Below the pieces are notes generated by a model. It saw only the letters and a list, made by a program, of their open reading frames with translations. It ran no database searches and was not told the DNA's origin. The position numbers and the translations under genes were made by a program. Source: Methylobacterium sp. (lineage in GTDB: Bacteria; Pseudomonadota; Alphaproteobacteria; Rhizobiales; Beijerinckiaceae). Taken from it: 64,000 bases of DNA. Below are positions 8,777 through 17,276 of this stretch, piece after piece; the first letter of the stretch is position 1; the number at the start of each line of letters is the position of its first letter. Location: the NCBI GenBank assembly GCA_020253445.1, contig JADCBP010000005.1, positions 310,001-374,000 of the forward strand. The letters run 5' to 3'.

Positions 8777-9787
8777 TCAGCTCTTGGGAGCGGCTTCGGC
8801 GACCTGGGCCACGAAGGCGCCGAAGGGCTTCGCCTTCCAGGCCGTCAGCACACCCGCCGTCGCCGCACGGAAAGGCCCGCGATCCGGCTCGTTCACCGAA
8901 ACCTTGCTGTTGGCCTTGAACTCGCCCAGCAGTTTGGAATCCGATTCCGCCATCAGCTTGCGCTGGAGAACGCCGGCTTCCTTCGCGGCATCCTTGATGA
9001 TCGCGAGCTGGTCCGGCTTCACCTTGCGGGTCGCGATCTGCGACATGAGGAAGGGCGTCGATTCCCATTTGTGGCCGGTGATGCTGATGAAGCGGTTCAC
9101 CTCGAACAGTTTCGCGGAATGAATGTTCGCCAGAGGGTTTTCCTGCCCGTCCACGACGCCCTGCTGGAGCGCGACATAGAGTTCGCCAAAGGCGATCTGC
9201 TGGGTCGCGGCACCCATGGCCTGGAAGATATCCACCGTCATCGGGTCCGGCGGCGTGCGGATCTTCAGGCCGTTGAGGTCGGCCGGGCTGTTGATCGGGC
9301 GCTTGGAATTGGTGGTGTGGCGAATGCCGTTATCCCACCAATCGAGCGGCACCATGTTCACCGCCTCGAATTTCCTGGCGAGTTCCGCACCGACCGGTCC
9401 GTCCAGCAGCTTCACGGCCGGCTCGGAACTGGCGAAGAGGAAGGGCAGGCCCAGGGCGCCGATCTCCGGCACAAGCGCCGAGGCCGCGCCCTGGCTGTTC
9501 GCCGTAAGGTCGAGCGCGCCGGTGCGCAGGCTCGTGAGCATCGAGGCATCCGAGCCAAGCTGCTCGGAGCCGGCGATCTTGATCGCCAGTGCGCCCTTGG
9601 TGCGATCCGAGACGAGCTTCGCGAAATACTCGGCCGCCAGCGTGCGCGGGTTTCCCGGTGCTGCGCCGTGGCCGAGCGTGAGCGTGACGGCGGCCTGGGC
9701 CGAGAGCGGCACAGTGAGGATGGCTGGGCTCGCGAGCGTCGCGGCCGCCGTTTTCATGAACTGGCGTCGATCAGGAAGGCGGGTCAT
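8777..9787 (-). CDS. dctP: TRAP transporter substrate-binding protein (DctP)
   Basis: This 336-residue periplasmic receptor delivers substrate to DctQM. The start at 9787 is supported by a GAGGAG ribosome site. The N-terminus has twin arginines at 7-8 (DRRQFMKTAAA) before a hydrophobic region ending in QAA, so Tat export is likely. DctP-family stretches include GVVDGQENPLANI, the substrate-carboxylate region NGLKIRTPPDPM with the conserved Arg, and WWDNGIRHTTN. It lies downstream of the split transketolase genes and is expected to bind a sugar acid, polyol or related organic acid; the ligand cannot be read from sequence. Confidence 0.94.
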   Translation of the reverse strand: MTRLPDRRQFMKTAAATLASPAILTVPLSAQAAVTLTLGHGAAPGNPRTLAAEYFAKLVSDRTKGALAIKIAGSEQLGSDASMLTSLRTGALDLTANSQGAASALVPEIGALGLPFLFASSEPAVKLLDGPVGAELARKFEAVNMVPLDWWDNGIRHTTNSKRPINSPADLNGLKIRTPPDPMTVDIFQAMGAATQQIAFGELYVALQQGVVDGQENPLANIHSAKLFEVNRFISITGHKWESTPFLMSQIATRKVKPDQLAIIKDAAKEAGVLQRKLMAESDSKLLGEFKANSKVSVNEPDRGPFRAATAGVLTAWKAKPFGAFVAQVAEAAPKS

Positions 9788-9883
9788 GGGCGTCTCCTCG
9801 TGGGTCATCGGGTCGATCCCCTCTGGCGGGGGTCTTCTGGTTCATCCGGTGCCGCACCACGCGGCACCCGAAATTCTTGCAGC

Positions 9884-10897
9884 TCAGAGCCAGCCCTTGA
9901 GTGAGCGGACAATGGCCTGGGTCGAAATCCCGTAGCGGTCGTGCAGGGTGGGCAAGGCGCCCGCAAGCAGGAATTCATCCGGCAAGGCGATATGGCGAAA
10001 CCTCGCCGGATGGATGCCGTTGAGCAGGAAATCCCGCGCGAGAGCCTCGCCAAGGCCGCCGATTTCCGTGTGGTTCTCGGCAACAACCACGAGACGGCCG
10101 CCCTTCCCGGCCTCGGCACGGATCGTCTCGACATCGAGCGGCTTGATCGTAGGGCAATGCAGCACCGCGACGCCAATCTTGTCCTTTTCGAGTTCCTTCG
10201 CCGCTTCGAGCGCGCGCATCGTGAGCAAACCGGAGGAGATGACAAGGATGTCGCCACCCTCGCGGATCGTCTGCGCCTTCCCCAGCCTGAACCGGTAGCC
10301 ATATTCGTCGAGCACCAGCGGCACGTTTCCGCGCAGGAGGCGCATATAGGTCGGGCCCTGATGCGCCGCGATCGCCGCCGTGGCCTGCTCGATTTCCAGC
10401 GCGTCGCAGGGATCGACGATGGTGAGGTTCGGCATGGCGCGGAAAATCGCGAGGTCCTCCGTCGCCTGATGGCTGGGGCCATAACCGGAAGTGAGGCCCG
10501 GCAGCGCGCAGACGATCTTCACGTTGCGGTCTTCCTCCGCGATCGTCTGGTGGATGAAGTCATAGGCGCGGCGGGAAGCGAACACCGCATAGGTGGTGCA
10601 GAAGGGCGTAAATCCCTCCGCTGCCAGCCCGGAGGCCGCGCCGAACATGATCTGCTCGGCCATGCCCATCTGGTAGAAGCGATCCGGATAGGCCTTCGCG
10701 AAGATGTGCAGATCCGTATACTTGCTCAGATCCGCCGTCATGCCGACGATATCCGGTCGCGATTTCGCGACCTCCACCAGGGCATGGCCGAAGGGAGCGG
10801 GCCTGGTCGGCTGCCCCTCCGCCGCGATCGAGGCGATCATCGCCGAGGTGGTGGCGCGTTTCCGGCCCGGCACGAAAGGGGCGAGTTTCGGCTTCAT
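9884..10897 (-). CDS. Transketolase, C-terminal subunit
   Basis: This 337-residue protein holds the pyrimidine-binding and C-terminal domains of a split, thiamine-diphosphate-dependent transketolase. The TPP-activating Glu is in GMAEQIMFGAASGLA, and the phosphate/cofactor region GLTSGYGPSHQATEDLAIFRAMPN is well conserved. It starts at ATG 10897 inside the stop of the N-terminal subunit gene (ATGA), so the two subunits are translationally coupled. Split transketolases next to a dehydrogenase and a transporter usually serve a dedicated catabolic route rather than the pentose phosphate cycle. The exact substrate is unknown. Confidence 0.92.
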   Translation of the reverse strand: MKPKLAPFVPGRKRATTSAMIASIAAEGQPTRPAPFGHALVEVAKSRPDIVGMTADLSKYTDLHIFAKAYPDRFYQMGMAEQIMFGAASGLAAEGFTPFCTTYAVFASRRAYDFIHQTIAEEDRNVKIVCALPGLTSGYGPSHQATEDLAIFRAMPNLTIVDPCDALEIEQATAAIAAHQGPTYMRLLRGNVPLVLDEYGYRFRLGKAQTIREGGDILVISSGLLTMRALEAAKELEKDKIGVAVLHCPTIKPLDVETIRAEAGKGGRLVVVAENHTEIGGLGEALARDFLLNGIHPARFRHIALPDEFLLAGALPTLHDRYGISTQAIVRSLKGWL

Positions 10898-11730
10898 GCC
10901 GGCCTCCCTGCATCCAGCGCCTCGAGCGCCAGCGCCCATTCATGCGCATCGACGCGGATGAAATGGCTCTTGTCGCGCTGTTCGAGGAAAGGCACGCCCT
11001 TGCCCATCAGGGTATCGGCGATGATCATCCGGGGCTGGGCGCCCTTGTGCTCCTTCGCGTTGTCGAAGGCCTGCCGCACGGCCTCGAGATCATTGCCGTT
11101 GATGCGCTGGGTGTACCAGCCGAACGCTTCCAGCTTCTCGGCCAGAGGCTCGAAATTCGCGACCTCCTTCGAGGGGCCGTCGGCCTGCATGTTGTTCACG
11201 TCGACGATCGCGATGAGGTTGTCGAGCTTGTGATGGGCGGCCGACAGGATCGCCTCCCAGACCGAGCCTTCATCAAGTTCGCCATCGGAGAACAGCGTGT
11301 AGACGAAGTTCTTCGAGCCCTTGCGCTTGAGGCCCAGGCACTTGCCCACGGCGATCGCGAGCCCCACCCCCAGCGAGCCGCCCGACATTTCCATGCCCGG
11401 CGTGTATTGCGCCATGCCGGACATCGGCAGGCGGCTGTCATCCGAGCCGTAGGTTTCCAGTTCTTCCTCGGGGATGATCCCTGCCTCGATAAAGGCGGCG
11501 TAGAGCGCGATGGCATAATGCCCGTTCGAGAGCAGGAAGCGGTCGCGGCCCTCCCATTCCGGGTCTTCCGCCCGGTAGGTCATGGCATGGAACCAGGCGA
11601 CCGCGAGGACATCGGCGATATCCAGCGCCTGCGCGATATAACCCTGCCCCTGAACCTCGCCCATCTGCACGGCATAGCGGCGGATGTGATAGGCACGATC
11701 CGCGAGTGACTTGTTTGGCCGTTCAACCAT
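10894..11730 (-). CDS. Transketolase, N-terminal (TPP-binding) subunit
   Basis: This 278-residue protein binds thiamine diphosphate and pairs with the adjacent C-terminal subunit to move two-carbon ketol units between sugars. The family motifs are visible: RDRFLLSNGHYAIALYA near the start, SGGSLGVGLAIAVGKCLG, and the TPP/Mg motif SDGELDEGSVWEAILSAAHHKLDNLIAIVDVNN. It overlaps the upstream SDR gene by eight bases and the downstream subunit by four. With the SDR and TRAP genes it suggests oxidation of an imported polyol to a ketose followed by C2 transfer; this is inference. Confidence 0.93.
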   Translation of the reverse strand: MVERPNKSLADRAYHIRRYAVQMGEVQGQGYIAQALDIADVLAVAWFHAMTYRAEDPEWEGRDRFLLSNGHYAIALYAAFIEAGIIPEEELETYGSDDSRLPMSGMAQYTPGMEMSGGSLGVGLAIAVGKCLGLKRKGSKNFVYTLFSDGELDEGSVWEAILSAAHHKLDNLIAIVDVNNMQADGPSKEVANFEPLAEKLEAFGWYTQRINGNDLEAVRQAFDNAKEHKGAQPRMIIADTLMGKGVPFLEQRDKSHFIRVDAHEWALALEALDAGRPA

Positions 11731-12478
11731 GGATCAGCATGCCTCCATTCACGTCGATCACGGCACCGGTGACATAGGCCGAGAGATCGGAGGCGAGGAA
11801 CAGGTAGCAGCCCGCGACATCGGATGCCTCGCCGAGGCGGCTCAGCGGAATGCCCTTGCTGATCTCCGCCTTCATCTCGGGCGTGAGCTTGCCGCCGGTG
11901 ATATCGGTCTGGATGAGGCCGGGCGTCACGCAGTTCACGCGGATGCCGTCGGGCCCGAATTCACGCGCCATGGCCTTGGCGAGGCCAAGGACGCCCGCCT
12001 TCGCCGCCGAGTAATGCGGGCCACCGAAAATTCCGCCGCCGCGCTGCGCCGAAACCGAGGACATGCAGGCGATCGAGCCCTGTTTGCGTGCCCGCATGGA
12101 GGGCAGGAAAGCCTGGCTGAGGAAGAGCACGCCCTTGGTGTTGATATCGAGGATGCGGTTCCAGCTCGCCTCGTCGATCTCCAGCGTCTTCACGGGCTGG
12201 GTCACGCCGGCATTGTTGATGAGAATGTCGAGATGGCCGAAGGTCCTGAGAACCTCGGCCGCCGCCGCATCGCAGGAGGCCTTGCTCGCGACATCGCAGG
12301 CAAGGCCGATATGCCCGGCGCCGAGTTCCGCTGCGGCCGCCTTCGCCGCCACGGCGTCGATATCGAGAATGGCGACGCGCGCGCCATGTTTCGCAAAGAG
12401 CCGCGCCGTGGCGAGACCGATCCCGCGCGCACTCGCCGCGCCGGAAATGGCGGCCGTCTTGCCCTCGAGGAGCATCAT
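11723..12478 (-). CDS. SDR-family NAD(P)-dependent dehydrogenase
   Basis: This 251-residue short-chain dehydrogenase/reductase is the first gene of the leftward catabolic operon. It has the cofactor motif (SGAASARGIG) near residue 10, the NNAG motif, a catalytic Ser in SSVSAQRGG, and Tyr-x-x-x-Lys (YSAAK). The start at 12478 (two ATGs in tandem) has a GGGAGAA ribosome site just upstream. Sequence resembles polyol and 3-oxoacyl-ACP reductase-type members; operon context with a split transketolase and TRAP transporter favours oxidation of a sugar alcohol or related hydroxy compound. Confidence 0.9.
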   Translation of the reverse strand: MMLLEGKTAAISGAASARGIGLATARLFAKHGARVAILDIDAVAAKAAAAELGAGHIGLACDVASKASCDAAAAEVLRTFGHLDILINNAGVTQPVKTLEIDEASWNRILDINTKGVLFLSQAFLPSMRARKQGSIACMSSVSAQRGGGIFGGPHYSAAKAGVLGLAKAMAREFGPDGIRVNCVTPGLIQTDITGGKLTPEMKAEISKGIPLSRLGEASDVAGCYLFLASDLSAYVTGAVIDVNGGMLIHG

Positions 12479-12579
12479 CCGTTTCTCCCTGTGCCGCGCC
12501 TCGTCGGGAAGCGCATCCTGTTTCACAGAGGGAACGGCAGAAGACGCCGGCTGACAAACGGTCGTTTTTCAACATAAGA

Positions 12580-12600
12580 TGAATTTCATTCAACTGAATG
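12580..12600. promoter_or_regulatory. Overlapping palindromes, candidate LysR-type operator
   Basis: Three TGAAT/ATTCA half-sites overlap in 21 bases: TGAAT-TTC-ATTCA (12580-12592) and CATTCA-AC-TGAATG (12587-12600). A further ACTGAAG lies at about 12690. They lie in the divergent region between the SDR operon and the LysR gene, where LysR-type regulators normally bind. Binding by the adjacent regulator is inferred. Confidence 0.55.
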
Positions 12601-12705
12601 GGCGTAACCGCTCGTGCCGCCGTTTGCTTCTTCGCGCTTTTCGACCGCAACCACCTGTGATCATCCACCCCTCAACGAACTCCATCAAACTGAAGTCAAG
12701 GATCG

Positions 12706-13644
12706 ATGCTCCAGAAAGTCTCGCTCTCGGCCATCCGGATTTTCGAGACCGTTGCGCGGCGCGGATCGCACAAGGCGGCGGCGGCGGAGCTGAACCTGTC
12801 GCCGAGCGCCATTTCGCACGCGCTCAAGAACCTCGAGCAAACCATGGGCGTGCAGCTCTTCGAGAAGGATGGCCGGCATGTGCGCCTCACCGTGAGCGGG
12901 GATGTCTTCATGCGGCATGTCGTGGCCGCCTTCGATGAATTGCGCCGGGGCTTCGACATGGTCTCCGCCCGGCCGAGCAAGAAGGTGCTGCGGCTTCATT
13001 CGGCGCCGTCCATCGCCTATGCCTGGCTCACGCCGCGCCTGCCGCAATTCCTCGCCGCCCATCCGGGCATCGAGGTGCGCCTCTCCGCCGGCACGGAATA
13101 TCCGCGCTTCAACACCGACGATTTCGACGCGGACATCGTCTATGGGCCGATCCATGCTCCGGGGGTGATCGCGGTGCCGCTCGCCCGCGAGACCGTGACG
13201 CCGCTCTGCTCACCCGAGATGGCGAAACGCATCCATGGCCCGCGCGACCTGCTCGATTGCAACCTCATCCTCAGCGACAACAAGCAGGTGCGCTGGCATC
13301 ACTGGTTCGATGCCAATGGCCTGAACCCGGTGCTGAACCATGATCTGCGGTTTGACCGGAGTTTTCTGGCGCTCGCGGTCGCGGCGGATGGACTGGGCGT
13401 CGCGCTGGAATCGACCCTGCTCGCCGAGCGCGAGATTTCCGGCGGGAAACTGGTCGCCCCGCTCGCGAGCGCATCGGTGAACATCACCTATGTCGGGCAT
13501 CATCTCGTCTACCCGCGCGAAACGCGGCAGGGCGGCATCTTGCGGATGTTCTCGGATTGGCTCGTGAAGGAAATCGCGCAGCCGCGTGACGAAGGCGGCT
13601 GGTCGCTCACGACAGCGGCCGCGAGCGAGGGGACAGGCGCCTGA
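12706..13644 (+). CDS. LysR-family transcriptional regulator (GcvA-like)
   Basis: This 312-residue regulator has an N-terminal winged helix-turn-helix (about 1-62, with AAAAELNLSPSAISHALKNLE as the recognition region) and a substrate-binding-like effector domain. The effector domain shows the GcvA-group features IRLSAG-like and DFDADIVYG segments. It is divergent from the SDR-transketolase-TRAP operon and most likely controls it in response to a pathway compound. The ATG at 12706 fits the family N-terminus. Autoregulation through the shared intergenic palindromes is likely. Confidence 0.92.
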   Translation: MLQKVSLSAIRIFETVARRGSHKAAAAELNLSPSAISHALKNLEQTMGVQLFEKDGRHVRLTVSGDVFMRHVVAAFDELRRGFDMVSARPSKKVLRLHSAPSIAYAWLTPRLPQFLAAHPGIEVRLSAGTEYPRFNTDDFDADIVYGPIHAPGVIAVPLARETVTPLCSPEMAKRIHGPRDLLDCNLILSDNKQVRWHHWFDANGLNPVLNHDLRFDRSFLALAVAADGLGVALESTLLAEREISGGKLVAPLASASVNITYVGHHLVYPRETRQGGILRMFSDWLVKEIAQPRDEGGWSLTTAAASEGTGA

Positions 13645-13667
13645 GAGGCCGGCAGGAAGGCGAAGGC

Positions 13668-14360
13668 TCAGGCCTTCATCACGATCACCTTGGTCTTGAT
13701 CGCGGTCCGATCATAGAGGTCGATCATGTCCTGCGTGAGCAGGCCCGTGCAGCCACTGGTGAGGTTGGTGCCGATCGTATCCGGCTCGCTTGTCGCGTAG
13801 ATCGTGTAGAGCGTGTAGCGGTTGTTCTGGTAGAGATAGAGCGTGCGCGCGCCGAGCGGGTTTTCCGGCCCGCCGGGCATGCCGCGGGCATGTTTGGCGA
13901 CTTCCGGCTGGCGCTTGATCATCTCCGGCGGAGGGGTCCAGGTCGGCCATTCGGCCTTGCGGCCGATATAGGCCTCGCCGTGCCAGAGGAAGCCCTGGCG
14001 ACCGACATTCGCGCCATAGCGCGTGGCCTTCCCCTCTCCCTCGATGCGGTAGACGAAGTAATTCGCGTTATCGACGATGATCGTGCCCGGCGCCTCGTCG
14101 GATTCGTAATTCACCGTGCGACGAAAATATTTCGGGTCGACCTGGCTGATATCGACGGCGGAGATGGGGAATTTCTTGTCCGCCACCGCGCCGTAATGCT
14201 TCTCGGCCTCGGCGAGGCTCATCCCGCCATCATTCGTCACGCAGCCTGCGAGGCTCAGCGCACTCGTGCTGGCCGCAAAGCCCAGCAGGAACGACCGGCG
14301 ATCGAGCCGACCCCGGTTGAAGCCGTCTGCGGCTTCGGGACGGATGATGCGGTGGCTCAT
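13668..14360 (-). CDS. L,D-transpeptidase (YkuD)-like lipoprotein with altered active site
   Basis: The 230-residue product has twin arginines (21-22) and a lipobox LAGC ending at Cys40, so it is probably a Tat-exported lipoprotein. The C-terminal half aligns with YkuD L,D-transpeptidases, which cross-link or attach proteins to peptidoglycan (TRYGANVGRQGFLWHGEAYIG, PGGPENPLGARTLYLY, EPDTIG, SGC). The usual His-Gly-Thr is replaced by Tyr-Ala-Thr, and the usual Ser-Gly-Cys-Ile-Arg by Ser-Gly-Cys-Thr-Gly; the nucleophile Cys204 remains. Reduced or changed activity is likely. It is a single gene, convergent with the LysR gene. Confidence 0.85.
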   Translation of the reverse strand: MSHRIIRPEAADGFNRGRLDRRSFLLGFAASTSALSLAGCVTNDGGMSLAEAEKHYGAVADKKFPISAVDISQVDPKYFRRTVNYESDEAPGTIIVDNANYFVYRIEGEGKATRYGANVGRQGFLWHGEAYIGRKAEWPTWTPPPEMIKRQPEVAKHARGMPGGPENPLGARTLYLYQNNRYTLYTIYATSEPDTIGTNLTSGCTGLLTQDMIDLYDRTAIKTKVIVMKA

Positions 14361-14496
14361 GATCGGGTTACTCCTCTATCCCGCACGCGATCGGAAAGAT
14401 CGGCCCTCGCGCGTGCAGCTCCTCGTCTTATCGCCCAAAATGCCGCCAGATCGCCGGGTTGGCAAGTTCGGCGACCGGCCGTGGGGAACCCGCGCT

Positions 14497-15750
14497 TCAG
14501 GCGAAGCGCTGGTCATAGGCCAGAACGGCCTCCAGCAGAACCTGAGCACCCGCCCCGCATTCCTCGAGCGTCGTCGATTCCGCCTCATTGTGACTCACGC
14601 CGCCCGCGCAGGGCACGAAGATCATCGTGGTGGGTGCGACACGCGCGACATAGGCCGCATCATGGCCCGCGCCGGAGACCAGATCCCGCATGCGATAGCC
14701 GGATTTTTTCGCACCCTCGCGCACGCAGGCAATGAGATCGGGGTGGAAGCGCACGGCGGGATTCCTCCAGATCCGCTTTTCCTCGAAGGTGAGGCCAAGC
14801 GGCTCAAGAACCGCCGAGAGAGCGGCGCGGAACGCAGCTTCCATCCCGTCGAGCGTCGCCTCATCAGGGTGGCGGAGATCGACGCAGAAGAAGACCTCGC
14901 CGGGCACGACATTGCGCGAATTGGGTTCGACTTCCATCAGCCCCACGGTTCCCACCGCATCCGGCCCATGCGCCAGGGCGATGCCATGAATCGCCTCGAT
15001 CATGCGGGCCGCGCCCAGAAGCGCATTCTTCCGCATATGCATCGGCGTCGCGCCGGTATGGGCAGACTGGCCATGCACATTCACCTCGTACCAGCGCATG
15101 CCCTGCACGCCGGTGACGACGCCGATCATCTTCTCTTCGGCCTCGAGGATGGGGCCCTGCTCGATATGGAGTTCGAACATCGCGCCGATGCGCCTTTGCC
15201 CCACGGGCTCCGCGCCCTTGTAGCCGATGCGCTCGAGTTCGGCGAGGAAGGTCTTGCCGTCGCGATCCTCGCGCGCATAGGCGAAGTCCCGCGTGAAGGC
15301 CCCGGCGAAGACGCCCGAAGCCAGCATGGCGGGCGCAAAGCGCGCACCTTCCTCGTTGGTCCAGTTCACGATCTCGATCGGCGCGTTCGTCTCGAAGCCG
15401 GCGGCGTGCAGCGTGCGCATCACCTCCAGGGCCGCGAGCACGCCGAGCACGCCATCGAACTTGCCGCCGGTGGGCTGCGTGTCGAGATGGCTGCCCATGC
15501 AGATCGGATCGAGATCGGCACGCTTGCCGGGCCGACGCGCGAACATGTTGCCGCAATCATCGATCGTCACGGTGCAGCGAAGGGACTCGCAGGCAGCCCG
15601 GAACCAGTCGCGCACCGCGCGATCCTCATCCGACAGGGCGAGGCGATGGATGCCGCCCTTCTCGTTGGCACCAATCTTCGCCGTCTCCATCAGGCTGTCC
15701 CACAGCCTTTGCGGGTTGATGACAAGATTGGTGGCGTTGACCGGGTTCAC
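14497..15750 (-). CDS. Zn-dependent amidohydrolase, beta-ureidopropionase / N-carbamoyl amino acid hydrolase type
   Basis: This 417-residue M20-family enzyme hydrolyses N-carbamoyl compounds; in this context it should convert N-carbamoyl-beta-alanine to beta-alanine, CO2 and ammonia, the last step of reductive uracil breakdown. Metal and catalytic motifs are GSHLDTQPTGGKFDG, NEEGARF, ELHIEQGPILE and SHNEAE near the C-terminus. The start is the GTG at 15750, overlapping the stop of the hydantoinase gene (GTGA); the frame stays open upstream but that part is antisense-like. Allantoate or hydantoin-derived substrates are alternatives. It is the last gene of the leftward pyrimidine group. Confidence 0.92.
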   Translation of the reverse strand: MNPVNATNLVINPQRLWDSLMETAKIGANEKGGIHRLALSDEDRAVRDWFRAACESLRCTVTIDDCGNMFARRPGKRADLDPICMGSHLDTQPTGGKFDGVLGVLAALEVMRTLHAAGFETNAPIEIVNWTNEEGARFAPAMLASGVFAGAFTRDFAYAREDRDGKTFLAELERIGYKGAEPVGQRRIGAMFELHIEQGPILEAEEKMIGVVTGVQGMRWYEVNVHGQSAHTGATPMHMRKNALLGAARMIEAIHGIALAHGPDAVGTVGLMEVEPNSRNVVPGEVFFCVDLRHPDEATLDGMEAAFRAALSAVLEPLGLTFEEKRIWRNPAVRFHPDLIACVREGAKKSGYRMRDLVSGAGHDAAYVARVAPTTMIFVPCAGGVSHNEAESTTLEECGAGAQVLLEAVLAYDQRFA

Positions 15751-17213
15751 GGGACGACATCCATCTTGCGATCGACCGGCCGGGGGGCTGAAATTTCCTT
15801 CCATGTCGCATTGGCGACATGCGTCGCCGGGAAGGGGGGGCGGGCCACGAAATCGCCATCGCCCCGTTCGGCCCGCAGCTCGCCATCCTTCCAGGCAATC
15901 TTGCCGCGCGAGAGGGTGATCCACGGCACGCCCGTGCATTTATAGCCTTCGAACACGTTGTAATCGATGCGGCTCACCTGCTTCTTGGCGCGGATGGTCT
16001 TGGTCGCGGCGGGGTCCCAGATCACCAGATCCGCATCCGACCCCGCCGCAACGGCGCCCTTGCGCGGATAGATGTTCAGGATGCGCGCGATATTGGCCGA
16101 GGTGACGGCCACGAACTCTTCCTTCGTGAGCCGCCCCGTGCCGACGCCCGCGGTCCAGAGCACCGGCATGCGATCCTCAAGGCCGCCCGTGCCATTGGGG
16201 ATCATCCTGAAATCGTTGCGTCCGATGCGCTTCTGCTTGCTCGTGAAGGAGCAATGGTCGGTCGCGACCACCTGCAGCGAACCCGCCTGCAACCCGGCCC
16301 AGAGCGAATCCTGGTGCTTCTTCGGCCGGAAGGGCGGCGACATCACCCGGCGGGCGGCGTAATCCCAATCCTTGTTGCGGTATTCATCCTCGTCGAGCAC
16401 GAGATGCTGGATGAGCGGCTCGCCATAAACACGCTTGCCGGCCGCACGGGCGCGGGCGATCGCCTCATGCGATTCCCGGCAGGAGGTGTGCACCACATAG
16501 AGCTGCGCGCCAGCCATGTCGGCGATCATGATCGCGCGGTTGGTGGCTTCGCCCTCCACTTCGGGCGGGCGTGAATAGGCGTGGCTTTCGGGCCCCGTGG
16601 CGCCCTTCGCCATCAGCATTTCCTGCAGGCGGAAGACGACATCGCCGTTCTCGGCATGCACCATCGGCAGAGCGCCGAGCGCGGCGCAGCGGCTGAACGA
16701 ATTGTAGAGCTCGTCGTCATTCACCATCAGCGCGCCCTTGTAGGCCATGAAATGCTTGAAGGTGTTGATGCCGTAGGTGTTCACCACCGTGTCCATCTCG
16801 TCGAAGACCTGGCGTGACCAGCTCGTCACGGCCATGTGGAACGAGTAATCGCAGGCCGCCTTCTCGCTCTTGTGGCGCCAGGCCTGATAGGCCTTCAGCA
16901 TGCTCTCCCCCGGCGCGGGGATGCAGAAATCGACGATCATCGTCGTGCCGCCGGAAAGCGCGGCCTTGGTGCCCCACTCGAAATCATCCGCCGAGACGGT
17001 GCCCATGAACATGAGCTCCATATGCGTGTGCGGATCGATCCCACCCGGCAGGATATCGCAGCCCCCGGCATCGACGATTTCCGCGCCGCGCGGTTTTTCG
17101 AGGTTCTCGCCGACCGCGATGATCTTCCCGCCATCGATGAGGACATCGGCCCGCTTCGAATGGTCGTGATTGACGACGGTGCCGCCGCGAATGAGCATGG
17201 GTTTGCTGACCAC
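15747..17213 (-). CDS. Dihydropyrimidinase / D-hydantoinase
   Basis: This 488-residue cyclic amidohydrolase opens dihydrouracil to N-carbamoyl-beta-alanine, the second step of reductive pyrimidine catabolism. All binuclear zinc ligands are visible: HTHME, the carboxylated Lys in FMAYKGAL, His in VHAENGD, His in VVHTSCRESHEAI and Asp in VATDHCSF. Length is normal for the family. It is translationally coupled to the ureidopropionase-type gene and sits in the same group as preT-preA and a RutR homologue, which makes dihydropyrimidinase the best reading over a hydantoin-specific enzyme. Confidence 0.94.
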   Translation of the reverse strand: MVSKPMLIRGGTVVNHDHSKRADVLIDGGKIIAVGENLEKPRGAEIVDAGGCDILPGGIDPHTHMELMFMGTVSADDFEWGTKAALSGGTTMIVDFCIPAPGESMLKAYQAWRHKSEKAACDYSFHMAVTSWSRQVFDEMDTVVNTYGINTFKHFMAYKGALMVNDDELYNSFSRCAALGALPMVHAENGDVVFRLQEMLMAKGATGPESHAYSRPPEVEGEATNRAIMIADMAGAQLYVVHTSCRESHEAIARARAAGKRVYGEPLIQHLVLDEDEYRNKDWDYAARRVMSPPFRPKKHQDSLWAGLQAGSLQVVATDHCSFTSKQKRIGRNDFRMIPNGTGGLEDRMPVLWTAGVGTGRLTKEEFVAVTSANIARILNIYPRKGAVAAGSDADLVIWDPAATKTIRAKKQVSRIDYNVFEGYKCTGVPWITLSRGKIAWKDGELRAERGDGDFVARPPFPATHVANATWKEISAPRPVDRKMDVVP

Positions 17214-17276
17214 TTATCAATCCTTCCCTTTACATTTTTGATCTTCTGAACCGTCGGCCCCGGAGGCCGCGTGTCA

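Noticed and set aside
12604-12629. GTAACC in the LysR intergenic region as a SigF-type promoter
   Set aside because: The required CGAA is absent at the right spacing.
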